From Candidatus Hydrogenedentota bacterium (lineage in GTDB: Bacteria; Hydrogenedentota; Hydrogenedentia; Hydrogenedentales; SCBR16-9), in assembly GCA_007116095.1 (NCBI GenBank), contig SKJD01000208.1, positions 1-6,349 on the forward strand: DNA of 6,349 nt, written 5' to 3'. Each line of letters begins with the position of its first letter. Within the stretch, counting starts at the first letter, position 1. A model generated the notes under the pieces. The model ran no database searches. It saw nothing but the letters and a program-made list of their open reading frames with translations, and was not told the DNA's origin. Below are positions 1 through 5,788 of the stretch, piece after piece. The position numbers and the translations under genes are program-made.

Positions 1-1
1 C

Positions 2-652
2 GCCGACTGGTTTCACTGGACCGGTATCACCCCCGCCATTTCCGAAGAAGCCGCCGCCTGTTGTAAGGAGGCCATCGAAGCCGCCAGGGCGGCGGGCGTG
101 ACGGTGTCCTGTGATCTGAATTACCGCGCCAAGCTCTGGAAGTGGGGGAAAGCGGCGCATGAAGTCATGCCGGAACTTGTGGCAGGCTGCGATGTCGCCA
201 TCGGGAACGAGGAAGACGCGGCCAAGGTCTTCGGTATCCATGCGTCGGATGTGGATGTGACCGCCGGCAAGGTGAACGCCGAAGCCTACAACAGCGTCTG
301 CGATACCCTTATGGAACGTTTTCCGAGCCTAAAGCAGGTGGCCATCACCCTGCGCGGTTCGATTTCTGCCAGCCACAACACCTGGGGCGCAATGCTGCGT
401 GATGGCAAGCAGACCTATGTCTCCCCGATCTATGACATTACGCCCATCGTGGACCGTGTCGGCGGCGGCGACAGCTTTATGGGCGGCCTGATTTACGGAC
501 TGAACAGCTACGACGATCCCCAGCAGGCGCTGAACTTTGCCGTGGCTGCCTCCTGCTTGAAGCACAGCATTCATGGCGACTTCAACCTCGTCACGGTGGC
601 TGAAGTCGAGAAACTCATGGGCGGCGACGCCTCTGGCCGGGTCAGTCGTTAA
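2..652 (+). CDS. kdgK: PfkB-family sugar-acid kinase, 2-dehydro-3-deoxygluconokinase type (C-terminal part, 5' end outside window)
   Basis: The reading frame is open from base 2 to the TAA at 650-652 (216 residues). PfkB sugar kinases are usually about 310-350 residues, so roughly the first third is missing to the left. The GTG at 98 is an internal valine, because the residues before it (WFHWTGITPAIS, then an alanine-rich helix) are typical of the family. The stretch CDLNYRAKLW (residues 37-46) matches the DxNYRxxLW pattern of 2-keto-3-deoxygluconate kinases. GNEEDA (68-73) is the conserved glutamate segment, and DRVGGGDSF (151-159, bases 452-478) is the PfkB C-terminal signature whose Asp (codon 470-472) is the expected catalytic base. 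The family phosphorylates 2-keto-3-deoxy-D-gluconate with ATP in the cytoplasm, feeding an aldolase that gives pyruvate and glyceraldehyde 3-phosphate. Family is firm; exact substrate is inferred, and a related keto-deoxy acid is possible given the dehydratase-like gene at 5789. Confidence 0.85.
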   Translation, partial: ADWFHWTGITPAISEEAAACCKEAIEAARAAGVTVSCDLNYRAKLWKWGKAAHEVMPELVAGCDVAIGNEEDAAKVFGIHASDVDVTAGKVNAEAYNSVCDTLMERFPSLKQVAITLRGSISASHNTWGAMLRDGKQTYVSPIYDITPIVDRVGGGDSFMGGLIYGLNSYDDPQQALNFAVAASCLKHSIHGDFNLVTVAEVEKLMGGDASGRVSR

Positions 653-815
653 GTTGATGACGTGTCGGGCTTGGGGGTAGACATCCGGCTGCTTTTTGAC
701 GATTACTCCTTGTTTTGGTGCAATGGGCTCGGGGCAGGGCGTATAGTATCGGGATGTATGGGATTGTCGCCCCGGCCATGCCGACCGGGACGCCTGAACT
801 CGGGAGGATTGAAAA
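653..815 (+). promoter_or_regulatory. Intergenic leader region of the secreted-protein gene, with weak promoter candidate and hairpin
   Basis: This 163-base gap holds no convincing gene. A sigma70-like -10 candidate TATAGT lies at 742-747, but no good -35 sits 16-18 bases upstream (TTGGTG at 715-720 is 21 bases away), so the promoter is weak evidence only. A hairpin follows at 768-792: CCCGG (771-775) pairs with CCGGG (785-789) around a 9-base loop, extended by two pairs across one C/A mismatch. The Shine-Dalgarno GGGAGG at 802-807 comes next, 8 bases before the ATG at 816. If the promoter is real, the hairpin would lie in the 5' leader. No strong terminator for the upstream kinase gene was found; a 6-pair bulged stem at 641-661 overlaps its stop codon and lacks a T tract. 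Confidence 0.25.
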
Positions 816-890
816 ATGAATGGCGCTTTGCTGCGTTTTGCGATGTGTATGGTCCTGTTGTGGGGGCTGGCTATTGTCGGGGCATTCGCT
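816..890 (+). other. Signal peptide coding region
   Basis: Codons 1-25 encode a short N-region with one arginine (Arg7), a hydrophobic core FAMCMVLLWGLAIVG, and an AFA cleavage motif followed by ESGD. This is the classic Sec/signal peptidase I pattern. The segment after it (about residues 26-65) is Gly/Pro/Ala-rich and looks like a flexible linker before the first beta-rich domain. Confidence 0.75.
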
Positions 891-3017
891 GAATCCGGGG
901 ATGCCCGGTCTTCACTGCCGGAGGTCGCGCAGGCCCAGGGCGGGGAGCGCGTGCTGGGCCCGGGACGGCCGGATGCCCCGATGCTGGTAGAAGGAGAAGG
1001 ATTAATGCCGAAATATATGCGCGCCAGTTTTACCGGGGATTCGGTGGTGCTGGAGAATGATCATGTGAAACTCGCGATCTTTAAGCGAATCGGCGGCTGG
1101 GGCTGGGGGGAAATCTACACCCCGGACGGCAAGCTGATGGCCGTGCTGGACCACCTTGGCGAGGTCATGCTGCGGGATCAGGACATCCCCATGCGCCTGG
1201 AAACCACGGAGTATGCCCGCGAGGAAGGCCCCTTCGGCGAGCGCCTGATTTTTCAGGTTGCGTCGGTGGTGGCACAGGATAAGCTGAATGGCTCCTCTTT
1301 TGAAGAATGGATGCGTTACCCCTTTGAGCAACCCGTCCTGGTCGGGGAAGTCACCTTGACATTGGCGCCTGACGAAGCACTAATCACCATGACCTGCCGC
1401 TACCGATCCACCGGTGATTTCTATGCCCGGTATATTCGGGGTCCGTGGCTGCGGGTTGGCCAGGATTCCTTCGGCACGGCCAAGGACGACGCCATTTTCC
1501 CCGGTGTGGAATGGGTGATCGATGAGGAGTGGTCCAGCGGGACAGACTTTTTTAAGGATCCGTGGGCCGAGCGTGTTGTGCCGCATCCGAACAAAGTCGC
1601 GATTCCCATGATGACCTTGAGCCATGAAGGAACCGCGATTACGCTGTCCTGGGACCCGAAGCAAGACGCCACCCGCTGGTTCAATTACCGGGCGCATCGT
1701 CCCCAGCCAGTCTTTGCCAGCCCGAACTTTGTCGACCGGCTTAACAACACCCTGATGGGCCTGATGGTTCCGGACGCCTCGGTAGAAGGCCATGAGAACC
1801 AGGTCTACGCCGAGTCGCCTTTGTTGCTGCACCTGGATCAGCGGGTGGACTTTGATGCAGAGATACGCCTGAGCGAAGGCAACAGCCTCCAGGGCGTGGT
1901 GGACTGGGTAAATGCCCATGGCATGCCGGAAGCGGAGCTACGTTGGCCGTTCCGGGAAGCGCTGGACCGTATTGCGGAAGCCTACAACACGAACCTCTGG
2001 CACGAAGGACAGGGCTTCGGTATTCCACAACGCAACCAGATCAGTCCTCGACCCCCGCAATTTCTAACACGCTACCTGGAAGAGTACGGTGGTACGCCTT
2101 TGGCCGAGGAATTGGCGGAGAAGGTGACCTGGTGCTATGAACAGATCGGGCAGCCCTCGAATGACGGACCTGATTTAGAGGCGCTGGAACGACAGGGTCA
2201 ATCCTTGTTGGAGATTCAGCAGGAGAACGGCGCCTTCCTCTTCGAGCCGGACGGTCGGCATTATCGCAAGGATGACTTTGTAATTGCCCGTGCTTTCATA
2301 GAGCCGATGGGCCTGGCGCATGACACCGCGCTGGACATTACCATGCTACCGGCGACGCAATTGCTGGATATTGGCGAGCAAACCGGAAATCAGGCATACC
2401 TGGATGCTGCAAAGAAGTCCCTGGAATTCTGTATGCCGATGACCCGGCCCGAGGCAGGCGACTTCTGGGAAACGCCGCTCCATGCGCCCAACCTCTTGGC
2501 GGCGGGCCATGCGGCCATCGCCTATTACCGAGGCTACGAGCTGTTGGGTGATGAGCGCTATCGCGACAAGGCGATATATTGGATTCGTTCGGTCTTGCCC
2601 TTTACCCACCTCTGGGAACCGGATGACATTTCCATGATTTACAACACCAAGCCTTGCCTGACCAGCAGCGACTGGTACTTCGCCAACTGGGTGCGGGACC
2701 ATGTGCAGTGGGAAGTGCTGGCTGTGTTTGCGTCATCGGCTGACCGGGGGATACACTGGAATGAGATAGACCCGGAAGTCGACTGGCGGCGCTATCATGA
2801 AGGCATTACGGCGGCAGCCGTACGGTGGATTAGCGACCACACCCGGAACGACTGGCGGCCGCATAATCTGCCGGAGACGCTGGAAGAATATAAGAACGGC
2901 GCTTTTGACGGATGTTATCCCGATACCCACAACAGCACGACCGGGATGTATGGTGGCATGATGATCTTGCCGGACCCCATAGCCCGGAACATCATGGCGG
3001 TGTTGGACTACGAGTAA
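816..3017 (+). CDS. Secreted protein with beta-sandwich-like and alpha/alpha-toroid-like halves, carbohydrate-active type, function unassigned
   Basis: The gene encodes 733 residues. ATG 816 is chosen because GGGAGG (802-807) precedes it by 8 bases and the first residues form a signal peptide: MNGALLR, a hydrophobic core at about 8-22, and a likely signal peptidase I cut after AFA (23-25). Cys11 lies inside the hydrophobic core and is not a lipobox, so periplasmic or extracellular export is expected. Residues about 70-355 are rich in short beta-type segments and aromatics (GGWGWGEIYTPDGKL at 93-107, then EVTLTLAPDEALITM at 178-192), resembling the beta-sandwich domain of polysaccharide lyases and hydrolases. 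Residues about 375-733 are helical with repeated pairs such as NQAYLDAAKKSLEF (525-538) and DERYRDKAIYWIRSVL (579-594), as in six-hairpin glycosidase folds. Acidic and aromatic residues (HDTALD 502-507, DFWETPLHAPN 549-559, YPDTHNSTTGMYGG 701-714) could line an active site. I do not recognise the precise family; a lyase or glycoside hydrolase role is inference. A hairpin terminator follows the TAA. Confidence 0.85.
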   Translation: MNGALLRFAMCMVLLWGLAIVGAFAESGDARSSLPEVAQAQGGERVLGPGRPDAPMLVEGEGLMPKYMRASFTGDSVVLENDHVKLAIFKRIGGWGWGEIYTPDGKLMAVLDHLGEVMLRDQDIPMRLETTEYAREEGPFGERLIFQVASVVAQDKLNGSSFEEWMRYPFEQPVLVGEVTLTLAPDEALITMTCRYRSTGDFYARYIRGPWLRVGQDSFGTAKDDAIFPGVEWVIDEEWSSGTDFFKDPWAERVVPHPNKVAIPMMTLSHEGTAITLSWDPKQDATRWFNYRAHRPQPVFASPNFVDRLNNTLMGLMVPDASVEGHENQVYAESPLLLHLDQRVDFDAEIRLSEGNSLQGVVDWVNAHGMPEAELRWPFREALDRIAEAYNTNLWHEGQGFGIPQRNQISPRPPQFLTRYLEEYGGTPLAEELAEKVTWCYEQIGQPSNDGPDLEALERQGQSLLEIQQENGAFLFEPDGRHYRKDDFVIARAFIEPMGLAHDTALDITMLPATQLLDIGEQTGNQAYLDAAKKSLEFCMPMTRPEAGDFWETPLHAPNLLAAGHAAIAYYRGYELLGDERYRDKAIYWIRSVLPFTHLWEPDDISMIYNTKPCLTSSDWYFANWVRDHVQWEVLAVFASSADRGIHWNEIDPEVDWRRYHEGITAAAVRWISDHTRNDWRPHNLPETLEEYKNGAFDGCYPDTHNSTTGMYGGMMILPDPIARNIMAVLDYE

Positions 3018-3024
3018 ATTGTTT

Positions 3025-3069
3025 ACAGGGGCAATGGGACTGTGCGGAGGCACGGCGCATTGCCCCTGT
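3025..3069 (+). terminator. Nested hairpin, probable transcription terminator after the secreted-protein gene
   Basis: ACAGGGGCAATG (3025-3036) and CATTGCCCCTGT (3058-3069) are perfect 12-base inverted repeats beginning 8 bases after the TAA at 3015-3017. The 21-base loop contains a second stem: CTGTGC (3040-3045) pairs with GCACGG (3050-3055), with one G-U pair, around the tetraloop GGAG. The RNA would therefore form a long, GC-rich, two-tier hairpin. The T tract behind it is short (TGTTTG at 3067-3072), so termination may be imperfect or the hairpin may protect the 3' end of the mRNA. Position and strength favour a terminator separating the secreted-protein gene from the NAD kinase block. 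Confidence 0.7.
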
Positions 3070-3075
3070 TTGCTG

Positions 3076-3094
3076 ATGTCGATATATGCGACAT
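3076..3094. promoter_or_regulatory. Palindromic operator-like site upstream of the NAD kinase gene
   Basis: ATGTCG (3076-3081) and CGACAT (3089-3094) are perfect 6-base inverted repeats separated by the 7-base AT-rich spacer ATATATG. The size and AT-rich centre suit a dimeric helix-turn-helix repressor or activator. The site ends one base before the candidate -35 at 3096, a position where a bound protein could affect RNA polymerase. I cannot assign it to a known regulator. It could also be chance, because a 6-base inverted repeat is not rare. Confidence 0.4.
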
Positions 3095-3095
3095 G

Positions 3096-3125
3096 TTGGA
3101 TTCATTTATACGTAAAACCTATAGA
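3096..3125 (+). promoter_or_regulatory. Candidate sigma70-type promoter for the NAD kinase gene
   Basis: TTGGAT (3096-3101) resembles a -35 box and TATAGA (3120-3125) a -10 box, with an 18-base spacer that is AT-rich. Transcription would begin near 3132, giving a leader of about 26 bases with the Shine-Dalgarno in it. The location, just after a terminator-like hairpin and just before a gene, makes this the best promoter candidate in the window. Sigma factor preferences of the source organism are unknown. Confidence 0.4.
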
Positions 3126-3143
3126 AAGCGCGTGCTGGCCTGC

Positions 3144-3149
3144 AAGAGG
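3144..3149 (+). promoter_or_regulatory. Ribosome binding site deciding the NAD kinase start
   Basis: AAGAGG lies 8 bases before the ATG at 3158. The next in-frame ATG, at 3191, has no Shine-Dalgarno upstream. This favours the longer protein, although its first 40 or so residues are not part of the conserved domain. Confidence 0.6.
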
Positions 3150-3157
3150 CGTAATTC

Positions 3158-4015
3158 ATGCAAGCCGCACCAGGGCAAACAGACAGTTCTATGAATTTGC
3201 ACAACAAAGAACAGAACGCCGCGCATGCTCCCCTGGAGGCGGCGCCGGCTATACAAGGCGCGCCGGGGACTCGTCAACCGGTAAAGGTCCTGCTCTTCGG
3301 ACGGGAGGCGGACAAGCTGGAACCCTTACTGACGCAACACCCGAACCTCTACCTGGTGGAAGAGCAACCGGATGTTATCGTCTGTTATGGTGGCGACGGT
3401 ACGCTACTGGCGGCGGAATTGCGCTGGCCGGGTTTGCCGAAAATCCCTATTCTCAACAGTCACCGAGGGCATCGCTGTATTCCACATCCCCCGGAACAGG
3501 TGATTGCCAAGCTGGCTGCAGGCACCTTGCGGCACAATGTCTATACCAAACTGGAAGGCTATATCCAACGGGAGAAGGGCGTATCCAGCGCTAAGCCTCT
3601 GGTGGCGTTGAATGAATTCAATGTACACATGGGGCGCATCAACAGCGCGGTGCGTTACCGCTTGCACATTGACGGCTATCCCTATGAGGACAACCTGGAA
3701 ATCCTGGGCGATGGCTTTGTGATCTGCACCCCCTTCGGGAGCACAGCCTATTTCCGGCAGATTACCCGGGGTATCTTTACACAGGGCATCGGGGTAGCTT
3801 TCAAATCCACAACCGAACACACCTCGCACCTTATCTTGCCGGAAAACGCCGAAGTATGCATTGAAATCGTCCGGGGTCCTGCCGTGTTGGCCTTCGACAG
3901 TTCCCAGCAGTACAGCAATCTGCAAGCCGGAGACCGGCTTGTGGTGCATCGCCACGCCCATGGGGCGGCGATCCTCACCTGTGGTCCCGTACATCGCCTG
4001 CATGAACCGTTCTGA
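3158..4015 (+). CDS. nadK: NAD(+) kinase family protein, divergent
   Basis: The gene encodes 285 residues, near the usual length for bacterial NAD kinase. This cytoplasmic enzyme phosphorylates NAD+ to NADP+ with ATP or polyphosphate. Residues 1-40 are a low-complexity Ala/Gln/Pro-rich lead-in. A Rossmann-like strand VKVLLFG (42-48) follows, then the family hallmark GGDGT (78-82), the NE motif in LNEF (151-154), and DGFVICTPFGSTAY (185-198), corresponding to the DGxxxxTPTGSTAY signature. The C-terminal beta-rich part keeps the pattern LILPENAEVCIEI (225-237) and AGDRLVV (257-263). Departures: the usual N-x-GxLGFL segment after GGDGT reads ILNSHRGHRCIP (98-109), the SAGGP segment after GSTAY is absent, and DSSQQY (247-252) stands where a DGQ-like motif is expected. 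NADP synthesis is therefore likely but not certain. A TGA closes the gene 85 bases before the dCMP deaminase gene, in the same direction. Confidence 0.82.
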   Translation: MQAAPGQTDSSMNLHNKEQNAAHAPLEAAPAIQGAPGTRQPVKVLLFGREADKLEPLLTQHPNLYLVEEQPDVIVCYGGDGTLLAAELRWPGLPKIPILNSHRGHRCIPHPPEQVIAKLAAGTLRHNVYTKLEGYIQREKGVSSAKPLVALNEFNVHMGRINSAVRYRLHIDGYPYEDNLEILGDGFVICTPFGSTAYFRQITRGIFTQGIGVAFKSTTEHTSHLILPENAEVCIEIVRGPAVLAFDSSQQYSNLQAGDRLVVHRHAHGAAILTCGPVHRLHEPF

Positions 4016-4100
4016 CACTAAGCGGCAATCCTGCGATGAAGTGGATATTTGATAGCAATATAACCCAAACGGTCCAGCACATGTCAGGGAGAATGGCGCA

Positions 4101-4589
4101 ATGAGTGCGGAGTATCAACGTCCCTCCTGGGACGATTATTTTATGGAGGTGGCGAATACCATTGCCAAGCGTGCGACCTGCAATCGGGGGCGCAGCGGTT
4201 GTGTCATCGCCCGGGACAAACAACTGTTGGTGACGGGCTATGTTGGGTCGCCGGTGAATTTTCCCCATTGTGATGATGTGGGGCACCAGATGAAGAAGAT
4301 GATGCATGAAGATGGCACAGTGACGGAACACTGTGTGCGGACCGTACACGCCGAACAGAACGCCATCTGCCAGGCCGCACGGAATGGCGTGAGTATTCAG
4401 GGCGCGACCCTGTATTGTCGGATGACGCCTTGCCGGGTCTGCGCCATGCTCATCATCAATTGTGGTATCAGTCGCGTGGTCTGCGAAAAGCGCTACCATG
4501 CCGGGGCGGAGTCTGAGGCCATGTTTAAGCAGGCAGGCATTAAGTTGGAATTCAAAAACGAAGCCGTTATGGAATACGAGAATTCCTAA
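4101..4589 (+). CDS. dCMP deaminase family protein
   Basis: The gene encodes 162 residues, normal for single-domain bacterial dCMP deaminases. ATG 4101 is preceded by AGGGAGA (4086-4092), 8 bases away. The zinc site is complete: HAE in TVHAEQNAI (His83 as ligand, Glu85 as proton shuttle) and PCRVC (Cys111, Cys114). The N-terminal pattern RATCNRGRSGCVIARD (25-40) and TGYVGSPVNFPHC (45-57) match the dCMP deaminase subgroup (RSTCxRxxVGAVI, then TGYNGxPxxxxHC), not cytidine or tRNA adenosine deaminases. The enzyme converts dCMP to dUMP in the cytoplasm, supplying thymidylate synthase. The pilT gene follows after only 27 bases, so the two are probably cotranscribed. ComEB of Bacillus is a member of this family. 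An AT-rich TATAAC at 4059-4064 in the upstream gap lacks a matching -35. Confidence 0.88.
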   Translation: MSAEYQRPSWDDYFMEVANTIAKRATCNRGRSGCVIARDKQLLVTGYVGSPVNFPHCDDVGHQMKKMMHEDGTVTEHCVRTVHAEQNAICQAARNGVSIQGATLYCRMTPCRVCAMLIINCGISRVVCEKRYHAGAESEAMFKQAGIKLEFKNEAVMEYENS

Positions 4590-4616
4590 CAGGGGGGAGA
4601 GGAGCACCGGTAGAAT

Positions 4617-5708
4617 ATGGCAGGAATTGATTACTACTTCAAGATGATGGTGGAGCACGGGACCTCGGACTTGCACCTGTCCACGGGCTGTAAGCCGATG
4701 TTTCGTAAGGATGGTTCCATCGTACCGCTGCGCAGCGCAGAGGAAATTACTCCTGAAAAAGCGGAGGAGTTACTCTTTGAGATCACGCCGGAAAGGAACA
4801 TGGAAGATTTCAATCGCTGCAACGATACCGACTTTGCCTATGAGCTGGAAGGCTATGGGCGCTTTCGCTGTAATCTGTTTCGTGACAATAAAGGCGTGGG
4901 CGGCGTATTTCGTCTGATTCCTTCGGAAGTACTGACTTTCGAGCAACTGAAGTTGCCGTCTACCCTCAAGAAGTTTTGTCAGCTCAATAAGGGCTTGGTG
5001 CTGGTGACCGGGCCTACGGGGAGTGGCAAATCCACGACCCTGGCGGCGATGATCGACTTTATCAACAAGTCCCGTAATGATCACATCCTCACCATCGAAG
5101 ATCCGATTGAATTTGTGCACCAGAACCATCGGTGCCTGATAAACCAACGAGAAATTTTTACCCATACCAACGGCTTCCAAACGGCGTTGCGGGCTGCGTT
5201 GCGCGAGGACCCGGACATTGTATTGGTGGGCGAGATGCGTGATCTGGAAACCACGCATATCGCCATAGAGACCGCGGAAACCGGCCATCTGGTCTTTGGC
5301 ACCCTACATACGACCACCGCCATCTCCACCGTCGACCGTCTCATCGATCAATTTCCCGCAGACCAACAAGCCCAGATTCGCACCATGCTCGCCTCGGCCC
5401 TCAAGGGGGTGGTCGCCCAGAACCTGCTCAAGAAGAAAGGTGGGGGACGTGTGGCTGCGCTGGAGGTGTTGGTGGTGACCTCGGCGGTATCCGCGTTAAT
5501 ACGCGAAGCGAAGATCACCCAGATCATGAGCATCATGCAAACCGCCAAGAAGGAGGGGATGACCCTGCTCAATGAAGAGTTGGCGCGTCTGGTTGCCGAA
5601 GAAATCGTGGAGCCTACGGAAGCCTGGAATAAGGCGGTGGACAAGCCCGGCTTACTCAAAAGCCTGGAGTCGAAGAATGTCCGCTTTGACCCGCCGGAAG
5701 ATTTGTAG
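4617..5708 (+). CDS. pilT: Type IV pilus retraction ATPase PilT
   Basis: The gene encodes 363 residues, slightly longer than typical PilT (about 345-370). The N-terminal PAS-like domain carries GTSDLHLSTGCKP (15-27) and GRFRCNLF (81-88). The ATPase core then shows, in order, Walker A GPTGSGKST (132-140), Asp box TIEDPIEF (159-166), Walker B DPDIVLVGEMRD (198-209) and His box GTLHT (228-232). The C-terminal segment SAVSALIREAK (289-299) stands where PilT proteins have AIRNLIREGK, which separates it from the assembly ATPase PilB; PilB also has a longer N-terminus and a tetracysteine motif, absent here. PilT hexamers sit at the inner-membrane base of the pilus and drive retraction for twitching, surface sensing and DNA uptake. 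A purine-rich GGGGGGAGAGGAG (4592-4604) precedes the ATG by 12 bases. No other pilus gene is in the window, so its machinery must lie elsewhere. The last 15 residues are acidic and Pro-containing. Confidence 0.93.
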   Translation: MAGIDYYFKMMVEHGTSDLHLSTGCKPMFRKDGSIVPLRSAEEITPEKAEELLFEITPERNMEDFNRCNDTDFAYELEGYGRFRCNLFRDNKGVGGVFRLIPSEVLTFEQLKLPSTLKKFCQLNKGLVLVTGPTGSGKSTTLAAMIDFINKSRNDHILTIEDPIEFVHQNHRCLINQREIFTHTNGFQTALRAALREDPDIVLVGEMRDLETTHIAIETAETGHLVFGTLHTTTAISTVDRLIDQFPADQQAQIRTMLASALKGVVAQNLLKKKGGGRVAALEVLVVTSAVSALIREAKITQIMSIMQTAKKEGMTLLNEELARLVAEEIVEPTEAWNKAVDKPGLLKSLESKNVRFDPPEDL

Positions 5709-5716
5709 GGTATAGA
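5686..5716 (+). promoter_or_regulatory. Weak promoter candidate upstream of the dehydratase-like gene
   Basis: TTGACC (5686-5691, inside the end of pilT) and TATAGA (5711-5716) resemble -35 and -10 boxes, but the spacer is 19 bases, longer than optimal. The leader would be about 65 bases and would contain the small hairpin at 5738-5761. Support is limited to box similarity and position. Confidence 0.25.
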
Positions 5717-5737
5717 AAGATAGCGCGTCGTATTTAA

Positions 5738-5761
5738 CACCCACAATATGATTTTTGGGTG
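5738..5761. repeat. Small inverted repeat between pilT and the dehydratase-like gene
   Basis: CACCCA (5738-5743) and TGGGTG (5756-5761) are a perfect 6-base inverted repeat around a 12-base AT-rich loop; two further A-T pairs can form inside across one mismatch. No T tract follows on the plus strand, so a Rho-independent terminator is doubtful. It could be a weak terminator for the NAD kinase-pilT block, an operator, or a leader structure for the downstream gene. Confidence 0.35.
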
Positions 5762-5788
5762 CGTGCCCGCGAGAAAGGGGTTCCCGGT

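Noticed and set aside
98..652. GTG at 98 as the true start of the kinase gene
   Set aside because: The frame is open to the left edge and the upstream residues match the kinase family, so the gene begins outside the window.
846..848. Cys11 of the secreted protein as a lipoprotein acylation site
   Set aside because: It lies in the middle of the hydrophobic core, before the cleavage motif, and the surrounding residues do not form a lipobox.
662..892. 76-codon plus-strand frame starting in the gap after the kinase gene
   Set aside because: It runs out of frame into the signal peptide region of the secreted protein and has no recognisable features.
3019..3594. 191-codon plus-strand open frame overlapping the start of the NAD kinase gene
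   Set aside because: It begins in the terminator hairpin, has no family motifs, and overlaps in another frame a gene with clear NAD kinase signatures.
3404..4018. 204-codon minus-strand open frame
   Set aside because: Antisense shadow of the NAD kinase gene with no recognisable domain or convincing ribosome binding site.
4081..4104. Seven-codon open frame whose TGA overlaps the dCMP deaminase ATG, suggesting a leader peptide
   Set aside because: There is no Shine-Dalgarno before its ATG, and its own sequence contains the Shine-Dalgarno of the real gene; overlap by chance is more likely.
3975..4676. 233-codon minus-strand open frame
   Set aside because: It lies antisense to the dCMP deaminase gene, whose zinc motifs are complete, and its His/Leu-rich product shows no motif.
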